Counted from the first letter of the stretch, positions 10,374 to 24,618 are shown. The stretch: DNA of 24,624 bases from Mnemiopsis leidyi (GCA_000226015.1 JH154346.1:4871-29494); one strand, 5' to 3'. Numbers and translations: made by a program. Notes: generated by a model not told the origin, from the letters alone.

Positions 10374-13300
10374 TCAAAATGTTTTCCTATGCACTGCCCT
10401 CACTCCTTCTTCTTCGTATTCGCGTTTGGAAATCCACATTTTCTTAAAATTCTCCAGAGAAGCCAAGATTGATCCACCGATCCACGTAGAATACATTCGC
10501 TCTTGGGGTGCCAATATCTGGACAAAATTAATGTTTAAGATATGATTAATTTGGATGATAACGAGACCCACAATTACGTTTGATAATGAATATCACTGGA
10601 AGCAAATGAATAGCAGAAAGGATGACTTATAACAAAAATGATCACCTTTAATTTCATGTCCTTCGGACACAGCTTCTTCAATTCACCCAATAATCGATCC
10701 CCAAATCCTGAAGGAATTTGACATAAATATGAATAATTTCGTTTTTGCTTTAAACGAAAAGCCCATCGATATGATGAACTGAAACTAATCTTAGATTGAA
10801 ATTAAAAGACATTAAATTGATGAATATATAACTTCAAAGTGTCACACTAATGGCTTAGGATAAGATGGTTTGCATGCATATGATCCACGATTTTGCTAGT
10901 ACTTTAGCAATATGCTCGTATTTGTCCCACAATCGGCCAGACCTTGTGCGCGCGAAACCACCAATCGGTGGGTATTTTGCAGGAAATATCTTTTTGATAG
11001 CAAATTGAAGTGAAGCAAGTTAAAATTATCCATAAGTTGAATAGTGGGTTGCTTTGAACTAAAATAAAACCATTTATTGAGCAAAATATTTCGGCAAACA
11101 TTTTCCCGCTCTTTTTGGGCTACCATCTGGCGCACATTTATGCACTACTACTAACCTTTAAATAAGGTCGAGCCGCCAGAGAGAACAATATTGCTGTAGA
11201 AAGTTCTTCTCAAGTCCATGTCTGAACGTTGAATTGAGTAAAACAGAACCTGAAATGTTCATTGTTTATTCTTTAACTGCAGGTGAAGCGACAGTAGGTC
11301 ATGTATCGTGCCATGCTAAACAATATTATGAAGTTATGAGGACTGCGACGATAAAAGGCCGGGAATACACTCGAATCTCATTAAAAGTTCAAGAAACATA
11401 GCTGATTTGAAATAGCTGACAAACCTCGTGGAGGCCACTGCTCTCTTCTCCAATAAGGTCAGGTCTGAAGAGAACTTCAGGGGCTCTAAACCTGGCTTTA
11501 CCGATCTCGATAGTACTGCCGTCAGGGAGCATGTACGCCCCTTTCTCGCTCTCCAGGGACTCCTCTTTTTGGGGGTTGTGGGCCAGATAACACGCTTTCT
11601 GTAGTGGCAGGGTAATGTTTTGTTAAATTGTGACGAATAAGTTTTGTCTTAGCAGTACAATTTAGACAATGCTAACTGTACAGTTCAATTTGAACCCAAG
11701 ACCCGTATATGACGTGCACCCAATTACTAGATGGTACAGACGGATGTACACAACACTACAATACATTCAACACACCTCTTTGATAGTCCTGACAATCTCA
11801 AACTCGGAAGATGTCTTGAAGTTGTGCCCCTCTCTTCTGAGCAGTATCTTGAGATATCTGGTGATATCCCTGCCCGCCACATCTATACGCTGTATCGAGT
11901 GAGGCATGGCGAATCCCTCGTAAATGGGAACTGCGTGAGTTACCCCATCTCCGGAATCCAGTACAACTCCAGTTACACGCCCAGTTCCGTACAGACTGAG
12001 GATTGCTTGCATGGACACGAAGAAGGCTGGGGCATTGAACGTCTCGAAAAATATCTGAAATTGGAATTATACGTCATGTATTTGTTATGTAAAAAACTCT
12101 ACGAGATGAAACCTTTCTTCCCTCACTATGACTACGATATATAGTAAGTGATATACTATATATACTATACCATACCCAAAACATAGCTGTATAGGGTCAA
12201 CTTCGAACGTTATGCTTATATTTTCTGAGTAAAGCGAGTGATACACATAGCTCTAAGTAAACAACGTCTTAAATGTACGTCTTAAAGGGTGATTTGTCAA
12301 GCAGCATCGACCTAAACTTCATTGGAATGTCACTTACACAACTTAAAGGAATATTCGAACTACACATTGCAGCCCGTTACTCTGTAACACTATACACATG
12401 CTATAGCCAGCTTAACACATACAATTATCCTTGTCTAATGTTTAGTCTATTTTCCAAGAATTTACTGAGAATCAGGAACTTAGTTTCAAAGAAATGGAAC
12501 TCGTCCAAGTAATAATAAACATTCTGAAAATTTAGACACCAAACACTTTAGAAGCTGGACCTTCAGCATGAAGATGGTTAGATTTCAAAGTTGATGGAAT
12601 TAGTGGAGTGGTTGTCATGGTTACCACTTTATATGTGAGAATTAAGTGCGAACATTAACAGTGCTTCAGCAGGGTCGTACAGTCGACAATCTACGTTAAA
12701 GACACTTGATAGGCCTGCAGTACAAGTACGTGTATACCACATACACAACACACTGCTCCTGCGTACATATAACTGGGTATACATGTGTACATTGTTATCA
12801 GTAAACCTGCACTCTCAACTGTCACGATATCTCTCTATTGTTGGGATAACTGTGACTAACCACAACTACTCTATACATGGTCCTGCCAACGTAACCCTGA
12901 GGGGTGTCACACACAGTGTGTATAGTAGCGCACTTAATTTCACTTAATTTACTTTGACAATAATTTATCATATCATTAAAGATCACGTATTGTTATGTTG
13001 GAACAGAAGTGTAACGTAAAGATAAGCTAGTTAGTACTTAGTTAATCATTTATACGTGATGACCGTGTGTGAAATAAACGTGTAATGAGATTGGTCATTA
13101 GTTAGACGGTCTGTCGTACAATTCAGTACAGCTATAATCAATAACTAACTCCCAGCAAACTGACCAGGTAACATCACACCCAAGATCACACATTATAACA
13201 TCACACATTATATTAGTTGAAATTTACCCGTATCACACTGGATTACACATGGTTGATCTTAAGAGAAAGTTAATTTCTGCAACCTTTCACAGAGCTACAG

Positions 13301-15489
13301 AGAGATGTACATTAGACGAGGTGTGGAGGAGTATAACAAAGATATGTACATGTGGAGATATCACGTGATATGCGTGCTAACTGCTGCACCGTTGTCATGG
13401 TATTTCCAAACACACCGGGGTGGTCGTCATCTCCAGGACACATCACACACATACACACATACACACAGGACAAAACGTACACACGTACGCACGTACAAAG
13501 CGTACACACGTACAAAACGTACACACATACACACGTACACACGTCACACGTACACACATACAGACGGACACACGTACACACGTACACAAGTACACACGTA
13601 CAAACATACACACATTCACACGTACACACGTACACACGTACACACATACACACATACATACGTACACACATACACACGTACACACGTACACACGTACACA
13701 CGTACACACGTACAGCTTACCCTTACACAGCTTACTACATCTCTACAATACAGTCCATGTTACGGAGAGGATGTAGCTGTAATCTTACATATACACACTG
13801 ATTAAGTAGGGTGTATGTTACCGTGATATCATCAACACATACCAGCAATAACTACAGGGAGGTGTTTTTTTAACCGGAATATAAGGTGTTGTCCAACTCT
13901 AATACAAGGTACAGTGTGCTAGTGTATACAGTGTGCTAGTGTATACTGTGTACTAGTGTATACTGTGTGCTAGTGTATACAGTGTGCTAGTGTATACAGT
14001 GTGCTAGTGTATACTGTGCAACTCTACACGTACAGTGCTAATACAAGTTACAAGGACCAAAGAACCAGGGAAGACTAAAAGAGGGGAATATAGAACGAAA
14101 AAGCAAAACAGTCTAGAAACATACTAACCTCAGCAGCTTTCTCTCTGTTTCTGCGGGGGTTGATGGGAGCCTCTGTGAGCAGAACAGGGTGTTCCTCAGG
14201 GAAGGTGTTAAGGTGATCTTTGGAGTAGACATAACTCCACAGTTTCTCCATGTCATCCCAGTCTGTTACTATTCCGTGCTGTGGGGATGTTTATACTACA
14301 ATGTGAAGGTGTTATTTACTCTTACCAATATAAGCAATCCACTTAAATGGTAATTTCGGGATTTAAATCTACTAAAGTTTCAGTTCCAATATTTCTAAAT
14401 TTTAGTTGTTTGTAAGGTCAGTTATACTATAGATGACTTCAGTCTAACTACAGCTAAACTTCAAACACATTACAATGTTCAGTACCCTTGCCTATCACGT
14501 TTACAAACCTCGATAGGATATTTAATGTTGAGAAGACCTCTATGCTCTTGAGCTTGTGCTCCCATAAAGATGTCTGGTTTTAGAGCTCCAGCCATAACAC
14601 GCTCGTACTTCGGTCTCCCAATACTGCACGTGTTTTTTAATTAATCGTAGAGGATTTAGTCTGTGATTTTAAATTTCAGTGGCTAAGTGATCATTGTTCT
14701 GGTATCCAAAGCAAAACAGACATCGCCATGATATAATGTTTGCGGCTATTTTTTTTTAACAACCATATTATACAAATAAGTCTACAAACAATGTTAAATT
14801 AATGTCAAAGGTAAAAATGATTGTCTAAGGTCATGCAAGTCGACTTAATGCATTAAGATGGTAAGAAATCTGGTTTGAGTTCTGATATACTGATAAAATC
14901 TCATTGCAATTTTCAACACACACGGCTGGTACAAGGATAAGCTTTTTGCAGGACGAGTACTAGGGGAACTTACAATGAAGAAAAATGACATTTTGGCACT
15001 AGGTCCCCTGAGAATCCGGCTTTAATTAGACCTGAACCCTGCGAGGTGGAAATGAACATTAACCAAACAGTTCATTTATCATACTTAAAATCAACAAGTA
15101 GGGTTGCAGTGAACAAAATCATTGCCTAACTTTGTGAGTCATTCGGTAAATTATTAACGTGGGTGAAAGTTATATGTGACACGAATATTGCAACTAGTTC
15201 GATGTATATTCATAGTAATTCCTAAATCTCAGATATTAACTGTAATGATTGAGGGACAGAATCAGCGATTGAGCTATATTAGCGTCATACAATTCACATG
15301 TAACACGAACATCGGTACAAGATTATACTATGCACATTACCAAAGACACAAACTTTAATTGGTGCTCTTTAAACTGAACGACGCGAAATCAGCACCGAGC
15401 ATGCTAATCATAACAAATAGTGACGAAAATGTTAAACTCACATTGTCAATGACGACAGGCTGATTGGCGATAACATCTGAGTAGTCCAT
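10374..15489 (-). CDS. ACTR1A: actin-related protein 1 (centractin, dynactin subunit), nine coding exons
   Basis: Coding exons, in transcript order: 15442-15489, 14974-15038, 14509-14623, 14129-14278, 11776-12054, 11425-11598, 11156-11249, 10646-10707, 10374-10517. All junctions are GT-AG and the frame closes through every one, giving 376 residues, the length of vertebrate ARP1. It starts [16 protein letters not shown], which matches centractin rather than actin. [12 protein letters not shown] and [16 protein letters not shown] form the actin-fold nucleotide site, [16 protein letters not shown] follows, and it ends [13 protein letters not shown]. In animals ARP1 polymerises into the short filament of dynactin that links dynein to cargo. 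CHFSSF replaces the usual CFPNY-like segment (about residues 33-38). Intron 4 is 2.07 kb; the others are 128-448 bp. An acceptor-like TTTGTTTTTAG ends 68 nt before the ATG. The symbol is that of the human orthologue. Confidence 0.95.
13444..13714. repeat. microsatellite/satellite tract, 8-bp unit CGTACACA
   Basis: About 270 bp of nearly uninterrupted CGTACACA and CATACACA units inside ARP1 intron 4. The tract is purine/pyrimidine alternating, a composition known to favour Z-DNA. It creates long artificial open frames on both strands (His-Thr-Tyr repeats on plus, Tyr-Val-Cys repeats on minus) that should not be annotated as genes. Confidence 0.95.
13913..14019. repeat. 17-bp minisatellite, about 6.3 copies
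   Basis: Tandem units of AGTGTGCTAGTGTATAC at 13913, 13930, 13947, 13964, 13981 and 13998, then a partial TGTGC. The first base varies A/T, and one unit has ACTAG instead of GCTAG. It lies in ARP1 intron 4, about 110 bp upstream (in plus coordinates) of exon 4. CAACTCTA flanks both sides. Confidence 0.95.
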
Positions 15490-16794
15490 GAGTGACGGTG
15501 TAGTCAGACGTTTTCAGCTCGCACTTAAATCCGAGCTTCTCAGAAACTCTCGTTTCGCTAAAAACAAATAAAACCTAAATTCGGAGGTCAAGTTAGTTGG
15601 ACTGTGTGGGATTACACATTGTATCGTATTTCAAGTAAACTAAAATAAAGATAAGGAACTAGAGCTGGTTGTAAACACTTAAAATACACGAAAATACATG
15701 CACCAACATGGTAGAGCAAGTTCGTTGTGCTGGACATTTTGGTAATTCAGGAAAAGCATATTAGGACTGCTGTTAACTCTGGGGTGGCGATAGCAATTAA
15801 TTATTTCAGGGCGGGTCTAGGACAATGGTACAAGGGCATGTCCAGAAAGTCTACTAAGAATATACGAGAGCAAGGGGTTATTTTACCTATAACGCTAAAT
15901 TGAATTGTTTTTAGAATTTGAAAATTTATGTAAGTTGATTGTTCGATGTGCTGCAGTAACAAGACATAGCTTCTTCAAATTTAACTCAAATAATAAACAA
16001 ATAGCATAGAGATTTCATGTCGTAATATAATTCCATTGTTAAACTGGTAAGCTGATAGAAGAGTACTTAAATAGTTTTGATTGCATAATACTTAATACAT
16101 AACTGTGTCAAGAATTCTAAATAAGTCAAAATTATTACTCTTGTTCTAGGAAATAGATCAAAACTATTTTTAATGAGATACTGCAATTACAGGCGGCTAA
16201 ATGTAAAATGTAGTCTTCTTCAGACTGTGAAGAACACAAGAATATAAACCCTTTAAGTTTTCAAAACGGGGAAACTAAAAATTGACCTAACAATATAATG
16301 AAAATCATTTGAAATAAAAAATTTGTAAAAATGTTAAAAACTGGCAATGTCAGCAAATCTAAGAATCCAGTTTCTTGTAGAATAACAAATATCTTTGAAA
16401 ACTATCTAAGTCCAAGCATAAGCTGGCATACCGCACAGCTTTTACACATCCCAATAGATCCAAATTAACAATTTATTTCCCCATTGGAAACTAATACTGT
16501 TAAATAATCACATTTATTTAGTTAAAGATGTTCATCGTAAATTTTTAAATACTATGGTTTTTCAAAAGTACTGACAAGGTTCAAAATAACAGGTTTTCAA
16601 TAGCAATAGTTTTCATTAGTTTGAATAGTACCGAAGTTCATAATCTGATCCAAATGTATGGAGATCGTTAAAAGATCAATAAATGTCCAGAGCTAATTGA
16701 TCACTAATTAAACCAGACTCAGCCTGCAAGTCGACAAATAATTGTTAAGTTACAACTAGATATAAAACATCAGTACACACACGTTTACCACTGA
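15490..16794 (-). other. intergenic between MCM7 and ARP1, includes ARP1 5'UTR
   Basis: The part next to 15490 should be ARP1 5'UTR and promoter. An acceptor-like site at 15558-15559 (AG) would define a 5'UTR exon of 68 nt. The part next to 16794 should be the MCM7 3'UTR, with minus-strand AATAAA hexamers at 16513-16518 and 16472-16477, about 280-320 nt past the stop. No further gene is seen. Confidence 0.45.
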
Positions 16795-19097
16795 CTACTG
16801 CGTGAACATGATACGGGTGCGTGCAGCGTTCAAATGCCAGATGTTTAATCTCTCGTACTCATCAATACACTCATCGAACTGCTCAGGGTTGAAGCCCTTA
16901 GCAATACACCTCTGTCTAGCATCATCGTACTTCACCACAGTGCCTCCCTTCTGTAGATCTCTGATTATAGCGTAGATCTGGTCTACAGGTCGTGTACGCC
17001 TGGTCGTAGTGTCGTCGTCCACTAGCGAGAACTTGGACATTTCCATCAGTCGGTTAGCTTCGTCTATGTCCTCTCGTTCTACGACCTCCGCAAACCGCAG
17101 CCGAGCTAGAGCAGTAGACAACCTCAGTACAGCAAGGAGGTTCCTAGCAGAGGTGAAGGTTGCATTGCGAGGGTCTTCACGCGCCTCCTTGCGCAACTCT
17201 ACGTATGTGTAGACAATGTACTCAGTCAGGGATTCTGGGATAATGGGGTCCTTCTGTTTGCAGGTAGTAATGTACCGCTTCATCAGGTCCGGATCTAGTG
17301 GCTCCACTTCTCTGGGAGGGTGCGTGTTGTGTTGGTGAACGTACGTGATGTGTTGCGCAAGTCGCAGATCAGTGTTTGCGTCTGGTTTATCCCGGATCAG
17401 CCACAGCAGATCAAATCTGGAGAGGAGAGCAGCTGGTAGCTGGATGTTTTGTTCCACGCTCTTCTTAACGTTGTATCTACCGTAAGCAGGGTTAGCAGCA
17501 GCTAGTATAGAAACTCTAGCATTGAGAGTAGTGAGGATGCCAGCTTTAGCGATACTGATTGTCTGTTGTTCCATCACTTCATGTATCGCAGTTCTGTCAC
17601 TCTCGTTCATCTTGTCGAACTCGTCAATGCAGCAGATCCCCTGATCAGCCAGGACTAGAGCTCCTCCCTCCAGGATCATTTCCCCCGTGATGGGATCCTT
17701 CATCACAGCCGCAGTTAGACCGACACCAGTACTTCCCCTTCCAGTGGTATACTGACATCGCGGTGCAATACGATCTATGTAGGACAGTAGCTGGGACTTA
17801 GCCACTCCCGGATCTCCCATCAGACAGATGTTCAGGTTTCCTCTGATCTTCATACCTTGGGTTTGTCGGTCTACTCCACCCACTAAAAGAAGGAGCAAGG
17901 CTTTCTTTACATCGTCATGGCCGTAGATCTCAGGAGCGAGAGAAGCTGCTAGTTTGTCATAAAAGAGAGGTTCTTGAGCAAGTGTCCTCGCTTCAGTCTC
18001 ACTAAGACACTCCAGAGAAGCCTCCTCGAACCCTTTCTTTACTCTATCGATCTTATGGACCTGGAGGAAGGTATCAGACATGAGTCCCCCCATCATGGCC
18101 TTAAGACCAGTTCTCTGTACGGGTAGGAACACCCCTGTAACGTTGATGTGATCTCCAGGTTGGCAGAGCCGCGTGTTCTCGCCCCTGCAGAGCAGGGTCA
18201 TGCTACGCGGGGTGTCTCCAACAGGAACCTGGTCACTGTCCTCCTGTATCTTCACATCCTGGAACTTCTCGAACTTGCTGCCTCTAGTTTGCAGGTAGAG
18301 TCTCCCTCCACTCTTGTTAGTCTGACATTCCTTGCTGGGACACATGTCTATAGGTGTGAACTGAATACCCGTTATGGGCTGGTATGTTTCCGAACCACAC
18401 TGATCACACGTGTAGGTAGCCACTGTCATGGCCGGTTTTACTTCAGTAGCTCGGGTAACGGTACCACGTATAGTGACCAAAGTTCCAATCCTGTCCGCGG
18501 TAATCTGTCTGATTGACAGGGGCTTCTGAGCGGAGGGAGGAGTGAAGGACAACTCAAAACGTCGCAACAGCTCGGGAGGATATTGGTTCTTGGGATCTCT
18601 CACTTCGTCCGAGCCTCGGTTCCTAGCCTCCAGGAGCAGCCTGTGTTGGATGTAGACATCTAGAGAATCCTTGTTCTGGACCTCGTGTTGCTGATAGTCA
18701 GGTAGGATGTCTGACACCGCTTCACTAAATAACTTCTGATATCTGACTGTATTACCCAGAATCTCCCGACTTAGATCCTCGTCAAACTCGGCTACATCGT
18801 CCAGGGAAATTCTCAAAGAAACCTGCAATAACGGTGTTGTCGGAGGATATAATACAAATTTTGTGATGTGTATAAGTAACAAAATCATTTGATAAGGAGA
18901 ACATGTAAACAGTGTTTGAAATGCAATCGAAAAATACCAACTAAAGTGTGCCGTGAGTTAACCTGCTCCCGATGAGCGAGGGCGACAAGTTGGGTGCCGT
19001 ATTTGTGTAGTTTAGAGCCCTTCCTGAGTCCCGGCACAGAAAACTCGCTTAGAAACCTCTTACTTTTCTCCAGTACATCCCCGTACACATCAGCCAT
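16795..19097 (-). CDS. MCM7: DNA replication licensing factor MCM7 (two coding exons)
   Basis: Coding exons 18963-19097 and 16795-18822, joined over a 140-bp phase-0 intron between ...AHREQ and [12 protein letters not shown]. This matches the family, which reads straight through at this point. The product has 720 residues, against 719 in human MCM7. A C4 zinc finger (C184, C187, C206, C211) lies in the N-terminal OB region. The AAA+ core shows Walker A GDPGVAKS (K387), Walker B CIDEFDK (D445, E446) and the arginine-finger SRF (R514). The C-terminal winged-helix region ends [14 protein letters not shown]7 is one of six subunits of the MCM2-7 replicative helicase, loaded at origins in G1. The chosen ATG gives [16 protein letters not shown]; earlier in-frame Mets (up to 19190) have no family similarity. 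An acceptor-like ACTCGCAG ends 13 nt before it. No E2F consensus is visible just upstream. Confidence 0.97.
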
Positions 19098-20053
19098 CTT
19101 TACTAACACTGCGAGTAACAGGTTTTGTAATGCACCTTTGTTAGGCTCAGCAAGGAACTTATTAACATAAACATAAACACACCAAATCAAATTAATTTGC
19201 TTCGTTCGTTACATAAGAGGGTGCTGTGGTGATCGAAAAAGAGGTAGAATCATGGGAATTGACAAGTGACAAAGTGAAATTTCTGCGGTTGATAATTAAT
19301 TAAAATAACAAAACGTTGCTCATCGACATCACGATTTCGAAATACCCATCTGTGAATATCACCAAATTGAAATACCGACACCAGCAAATTGATAAAGGGG
19401 TGAAAGAAAAAATGAAATAGATCTATGTATTCTTCTGCAAAATGTTAGAAATTCATCAGCTATAAAAAAACAGAACAGAACGCCTCACTTAGTACCATTC
19501 AAATTATAATTAAACGCTAAATCAAATGCTAAAAAATTCTTAAAAAATAATTATTTAATCTAATAACCATCAATACAAGTGACATAACAAGCTGTGCTAC
19601 AGTACACAAGAACGTGATAAATAGGAACCTAAATTAGACAACTCTGTAAAAACTCGGAAGAACATCTAACGGTATTATCGATTTAATAAGATATACAGTA
19701 CAAACCTATACATATCATAAAAAGCTATTAAGTAGTTAAAAAACAAAATCGTCCCATTCTATCATCAAAATAAATTCAAAATCTATCAATCATGCCATTA
19801 TTTCTTAGATGTTGACTGATATAAATATTCTCTCTGTTTTCAAAGGCCTAAGGAAGGCTCAGGATATTAGCATTCTTACTTGCCGAAAATCTGTCACAAA
19901 TAAATAACGAAATGTAAAGTTACATTTACAATTTACTCAGCAGATATAAGCTATTAAAAATTTCTCTTAGAAATAATAATCAAAGATTAATCATTTACTA
20001 AGAGTTCAGACACCATAATCAACTAATGTCTTTAAACAGCACCATTCTTAAAC
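19098..20053. other. intergenic between ethanolamine kinase and MCM7
   Basis: Strongly AT-rich. The 19098 side is the expected MCM7 5'UTR and promoter. The 20053 side is the expected 3'UTR of ethanolamine kinase; minus-strand ATTAAA hexamers occur near 19682 and 19553. No gene is seen. Confidence 0.45.
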
Positions 20054-21076
20054 CTAAATATAATTGAAAAACTTAACTTTTTGCTTAAAGTACTCTTCTA
20101 GTTTTAACCTGCTGTAACCAGCGAAATCGAAGTCGACTTCTGAGTTCAACGTCTGGAAGGCAGCCCAGATTCCCCACCAAAGGTGAGCACAGAGTGAGAA
20201 GAAGTTAACCTCTTTGTACAACTCATCTACAGTAGATTCTGTAACGGGGCCGAGGCTTTTCTGCTTGTGTACTTCTTCTAAATATATTTTTAACCACCAT
20301 TTTTGATAAGCCTCATCTGGGTAGCGAGTGAAATCAACAGTCTCGACACCTGCATACTCGTCAAAGTGATTGCCAAGATCGAATGAAAGGTAGTTTGTGT
20401 TGCCATACTCATAATCTATGAACGATATAGATTGTTTGGTGGTATTGTGAATTACGTTTTCCAGCAGAAGGTCATTGTGACAGAATCCAATCTTCAGGTC
20501 CGACTTCCCAATTATCTTTGAGTGTAATGCTTCAAGTTCGCCTAAAAGTGTATTTTTGTCCTTGATGATGTTTTCTAAAACTACCAACTTTCCAGAAGTC
20601 AAATCTTCGGGGAGTTGTGATAGCCAAGAACAGAGAGTAGAGTAGAATATAGGTTCGGTACTGGTGATGGGTACAGAACAATGCATTTTTGCGACTGATT
20701 TTGCGATAATTGGTGCAACATTTGCATCCCTCACTGAATCTGCAGTAAGTGTGTTACCTTCGATGAAGCCATAGAAGTAGCCATTATTGATAGTGCAATA
20801 GACTGGTGAAGCAAATCCACTCTTATTGAGCTTAAGATGTGTCTCAAGTTCTCGCTCCCTGTCTATAATACAACTAGTGTTTTTCCCATAGATACGAAGG
20901 AGAATCATCTCATTCTTGTCTGTGCAGGATTCATCAATATAACCAAACAGTTTGTTGGTGATCCCAGAATCAAATACCTTGCATTTTATAGCTGACCATG
21001 TGGGCCGCAGTGAGGCAACTAATTCCTTACCGGCTTCCAAATCATTGATATCAATGTCTTTGTGGGAGACTGCCAT
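20054..21076 (-). CDS. ETNK1: ethanolamine kinase (single coding exon)
   Basis: The product has 340 residues from the ATG at 21076. It phosphorylates ethanolamine with ATP, the first step of the CDP-ethanolamine route to phosphatidylethanolamine, in the cytosol. Visible motifs are FDSGITNKLFG (residues 35-45, nucleotide-binding region), the catalytic Brenner-type GFCHNDLLLEN (197-207, with H200, N201, D202) and FIDYEYG (219-225, metal-binding D221). GNHFDEYAGVETVDF (235-249) resembles ethanolamine kinases rather than choline kinases. A longer in-frame start (21124) adds 16 residues of non-conserved sequence. The acceptor-like TTTTACATCCAG ending at 21082 lies between the two ATGs and favours the shorter start. 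No coding introns are seen. The symbol marks the closest human family; ETNK1 and ETNK2 cannot be separated here. Confidence 0.9.
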   Translation of the reverse strand: MAVSHKDIDINDLEAGKELVASLRPTWSAIKCKVFDSGITNKLFGYIDESCTDKNEMILLRIYGKNTSCIIDRERELETHLKLNKSGFASPVYCTINNGYFYGFIEGNTLTADSVRDANVAPIIAKSVAKMHCSVPITSTEPIFYSTLCSWLSQLPEDLTSGKLVVLENIIKDKNTLLGELEALHSKIIGKSDLKIGFCHNDLLLENVIHNTTKQSISFIDYEYGNTNYLSFDLGNHFDEYAGVETVDFTRYPDEAYQKWWLKIYLEEVHKQKSLGPVTESTVDELYKEVNFFSLCAHLWWGIWAAFQTLNSEVDFDFAGYSRLKLEEYFKQKVKFFNYI

Positions 21077-21897
21077 GTGACCTGGATGTAAAATACTTAG
21101 TTTGGGAGTACAATATCTCAACATCGTAATTGGTAATATCCAGGGCTGCTATATGCCAAATTTTTATCATAATAGCAGAGAGTGGGGGAAAATTCTTCTG
21201 ACATTTATGAGTTATGTACTTAAGCCGATCATAAGCAATGAAACAGACGTCTATCATTCAAGCGTACCATCTTTATAATATTAAGATACTATTTATGTAC
21301 ATTTGTGCAATTATTACAGACAATATAAACTTGGGGCGAGTAGAAAATTATCTTACATTTTTACATTGATGTAAACCATGCTCTGTTTGAATCTTTGTTA
21401 AATAAACACTGAAAAATAATAAATTAGATAAAATTGCAGCTGACAAGAACTGATATAATTCGAATTAAAATTTCTGTTATAAATAGTGTGCAGATATCAT
21501 ATATGGTGGTGTAACGGGCTCATATATATACTTTAAGTTCAACAAGATTATTTCAAACCCACAATTTTAGCGATCTTGGAAAAATACAGAACCATTGAAC
21601 TAAGTTAGCTTTTACTTCGATTCTACAATTTAAACTTATTGATCTAAATTTGATACTCACTTTGCCATTGAGAAAATAAATTTAATACACCTTATACGAA
21701 ACACCTAATTCGTTAACAATCGTCTTCTAATATCGTTTAAACAATCTAATCAACAAGAAAATCATTTGCATTACAATTAACATGCACTCTGAGAAAGGTC
21801 AAATCAATAGTATCATAGTAATATCATTATCAAATGAATTAGTAGCTAGCATAACAGATTAACAATTAACAACTTGACAGAGAAAAGTTTAAAGTCT
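21077..21897. other. intergenic between the CDKL kinase and ethanolamine kinase
   Basis: AT-rich. The 21897 side is the 3'UTR of the kinase gene, the 21077 side the 5' region of ethanolamine kinase. Short inverted words such as TACATTGATGTA (21363-21374) occur. No gene or known repeat is seen. Confidence 0.4.
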
Positions 21898-23946
<2,049 letters not shown>

Positions 23947-24009
23947 TTAATGTTAAGGGTCTATAAGACTTTGATAAGGCTACACCTCGAATATTGTGTC
24001 CAGCTTTCA
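23947..24009 (+). pseudogene. short non-LTR retrotransposon reverse-transcriptase relic
   Basis: The plus strand reads LMLRVYKTLIRLHLEYCVQL, closely following the YKxLVRPHLEYCVQLWSP block of non-LTR ORF2 C-terminal regions. Similarity ends right after QLS, with no WSP and no downstream LExVQRR block. Only about 20 codons survive. It is the same block as in the relic at 310-489, on the opposite strand. It sits in an 88-codon open frame (23884-24150) that is otherwise unrecognisable. Confidence 0.65.
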
Positions 24010-24148
24010 GAAAAACGACAAATTTTATTAACAGCATTTATTAATCAAATAATACATATCTCATTTACCGCACTTGGTAGAAACATGAGCAAGTCATTTT
24101 GTTATATCAATCTTCAGTTGAAAGTTGTTGGGGATTTGAGTTCCTGTT

Positions 24149-24618
24149 AGGGGTTGTTGACATATGACGTCAGCAAATTTTCGGTACTCTTTACCCCCCT
24201 CTCCCCCCTCCGTCATCATTCATCATCATGACAAAACCCCTCTAAATTTCAGAGGTAAATTAACATAATGCCATCATTACAGTCAGAACCCCCCCCCTAC
24301 TTCATGTCAAAAAACTTGATTTTCTGTCTTTTAATTTGCGGTCATTTTTAAATTTTTTATACTTTACCAGTGAAAACACAGTATTTCACCAGCTTTCTGA
24401 ATCAGAATTTTTACTTAAAAATTTTCCTTCTGATTTTGTAAAATTCTGATAAAAATTTTCAAAAGAAATCAAAAATGTTCAAAAAAGTCCTATAAATCCT
24501 AAAATTTTTGATGACATCATCATTGGCAAACCCCCCCTCCCCCCCTCGTCATCAATCATCACCATTTGGAAACCCCCCTCCCCCCCCTAGGTGATGACGT
24601 AATATGTGAACGACCCCT
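24149..24618. mobile_element. MITE-like inverted-repeat element, copy B
   Basis: The left end is AGGGGTTGTTGACATATG-ACGTCAG and the right end, in reverse complement, is AGGGGTCGTTCACATATT-ACGTCA. TTA stands next to both termini. The interior follows copy A in order: C-runs, a GTCATCAT block, an AAATTTTTT block, CCTATAAATCC, a second C-run, then TAGGTGATGACG. It has roughly 95 bp of extra A/T-rich sequence (about 24360-24460) that copy A lacks. Non-coding. The C-runs near both ends form long G-tracts on the minus strand. Confidence 0.85.

Noticed and set aside
11767..12144. Plus-strand open frames across ARP1 exon 5
   Set aside because: Antisense shadows of a conserved coding exon, with no family similarity.
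13305..13805. Several long open frames on both strands rich in His-Thr-Tyr or Cys-Val-Tyr
   Set aside because: They are translations of the 8-bp satellite in multiple frames and lie in an ARP1 intron.
17009..18516. Plus-strand open frames inside MCM7
   Set aside because: Antisense shadows of the MCM7 coding exon.
19098..19190. Upstream in-frame methionine for MCM7
   Set aside because: The extension is hydrophobic and unlike MCM7. The ATG at 19097 gives the conserved N-terminus and the expected length.
19098..19400. E2F site expected in an MCM7 promoter
   Set aside because: I looked for TTTSSCGC on both strands near the start and did not find one.
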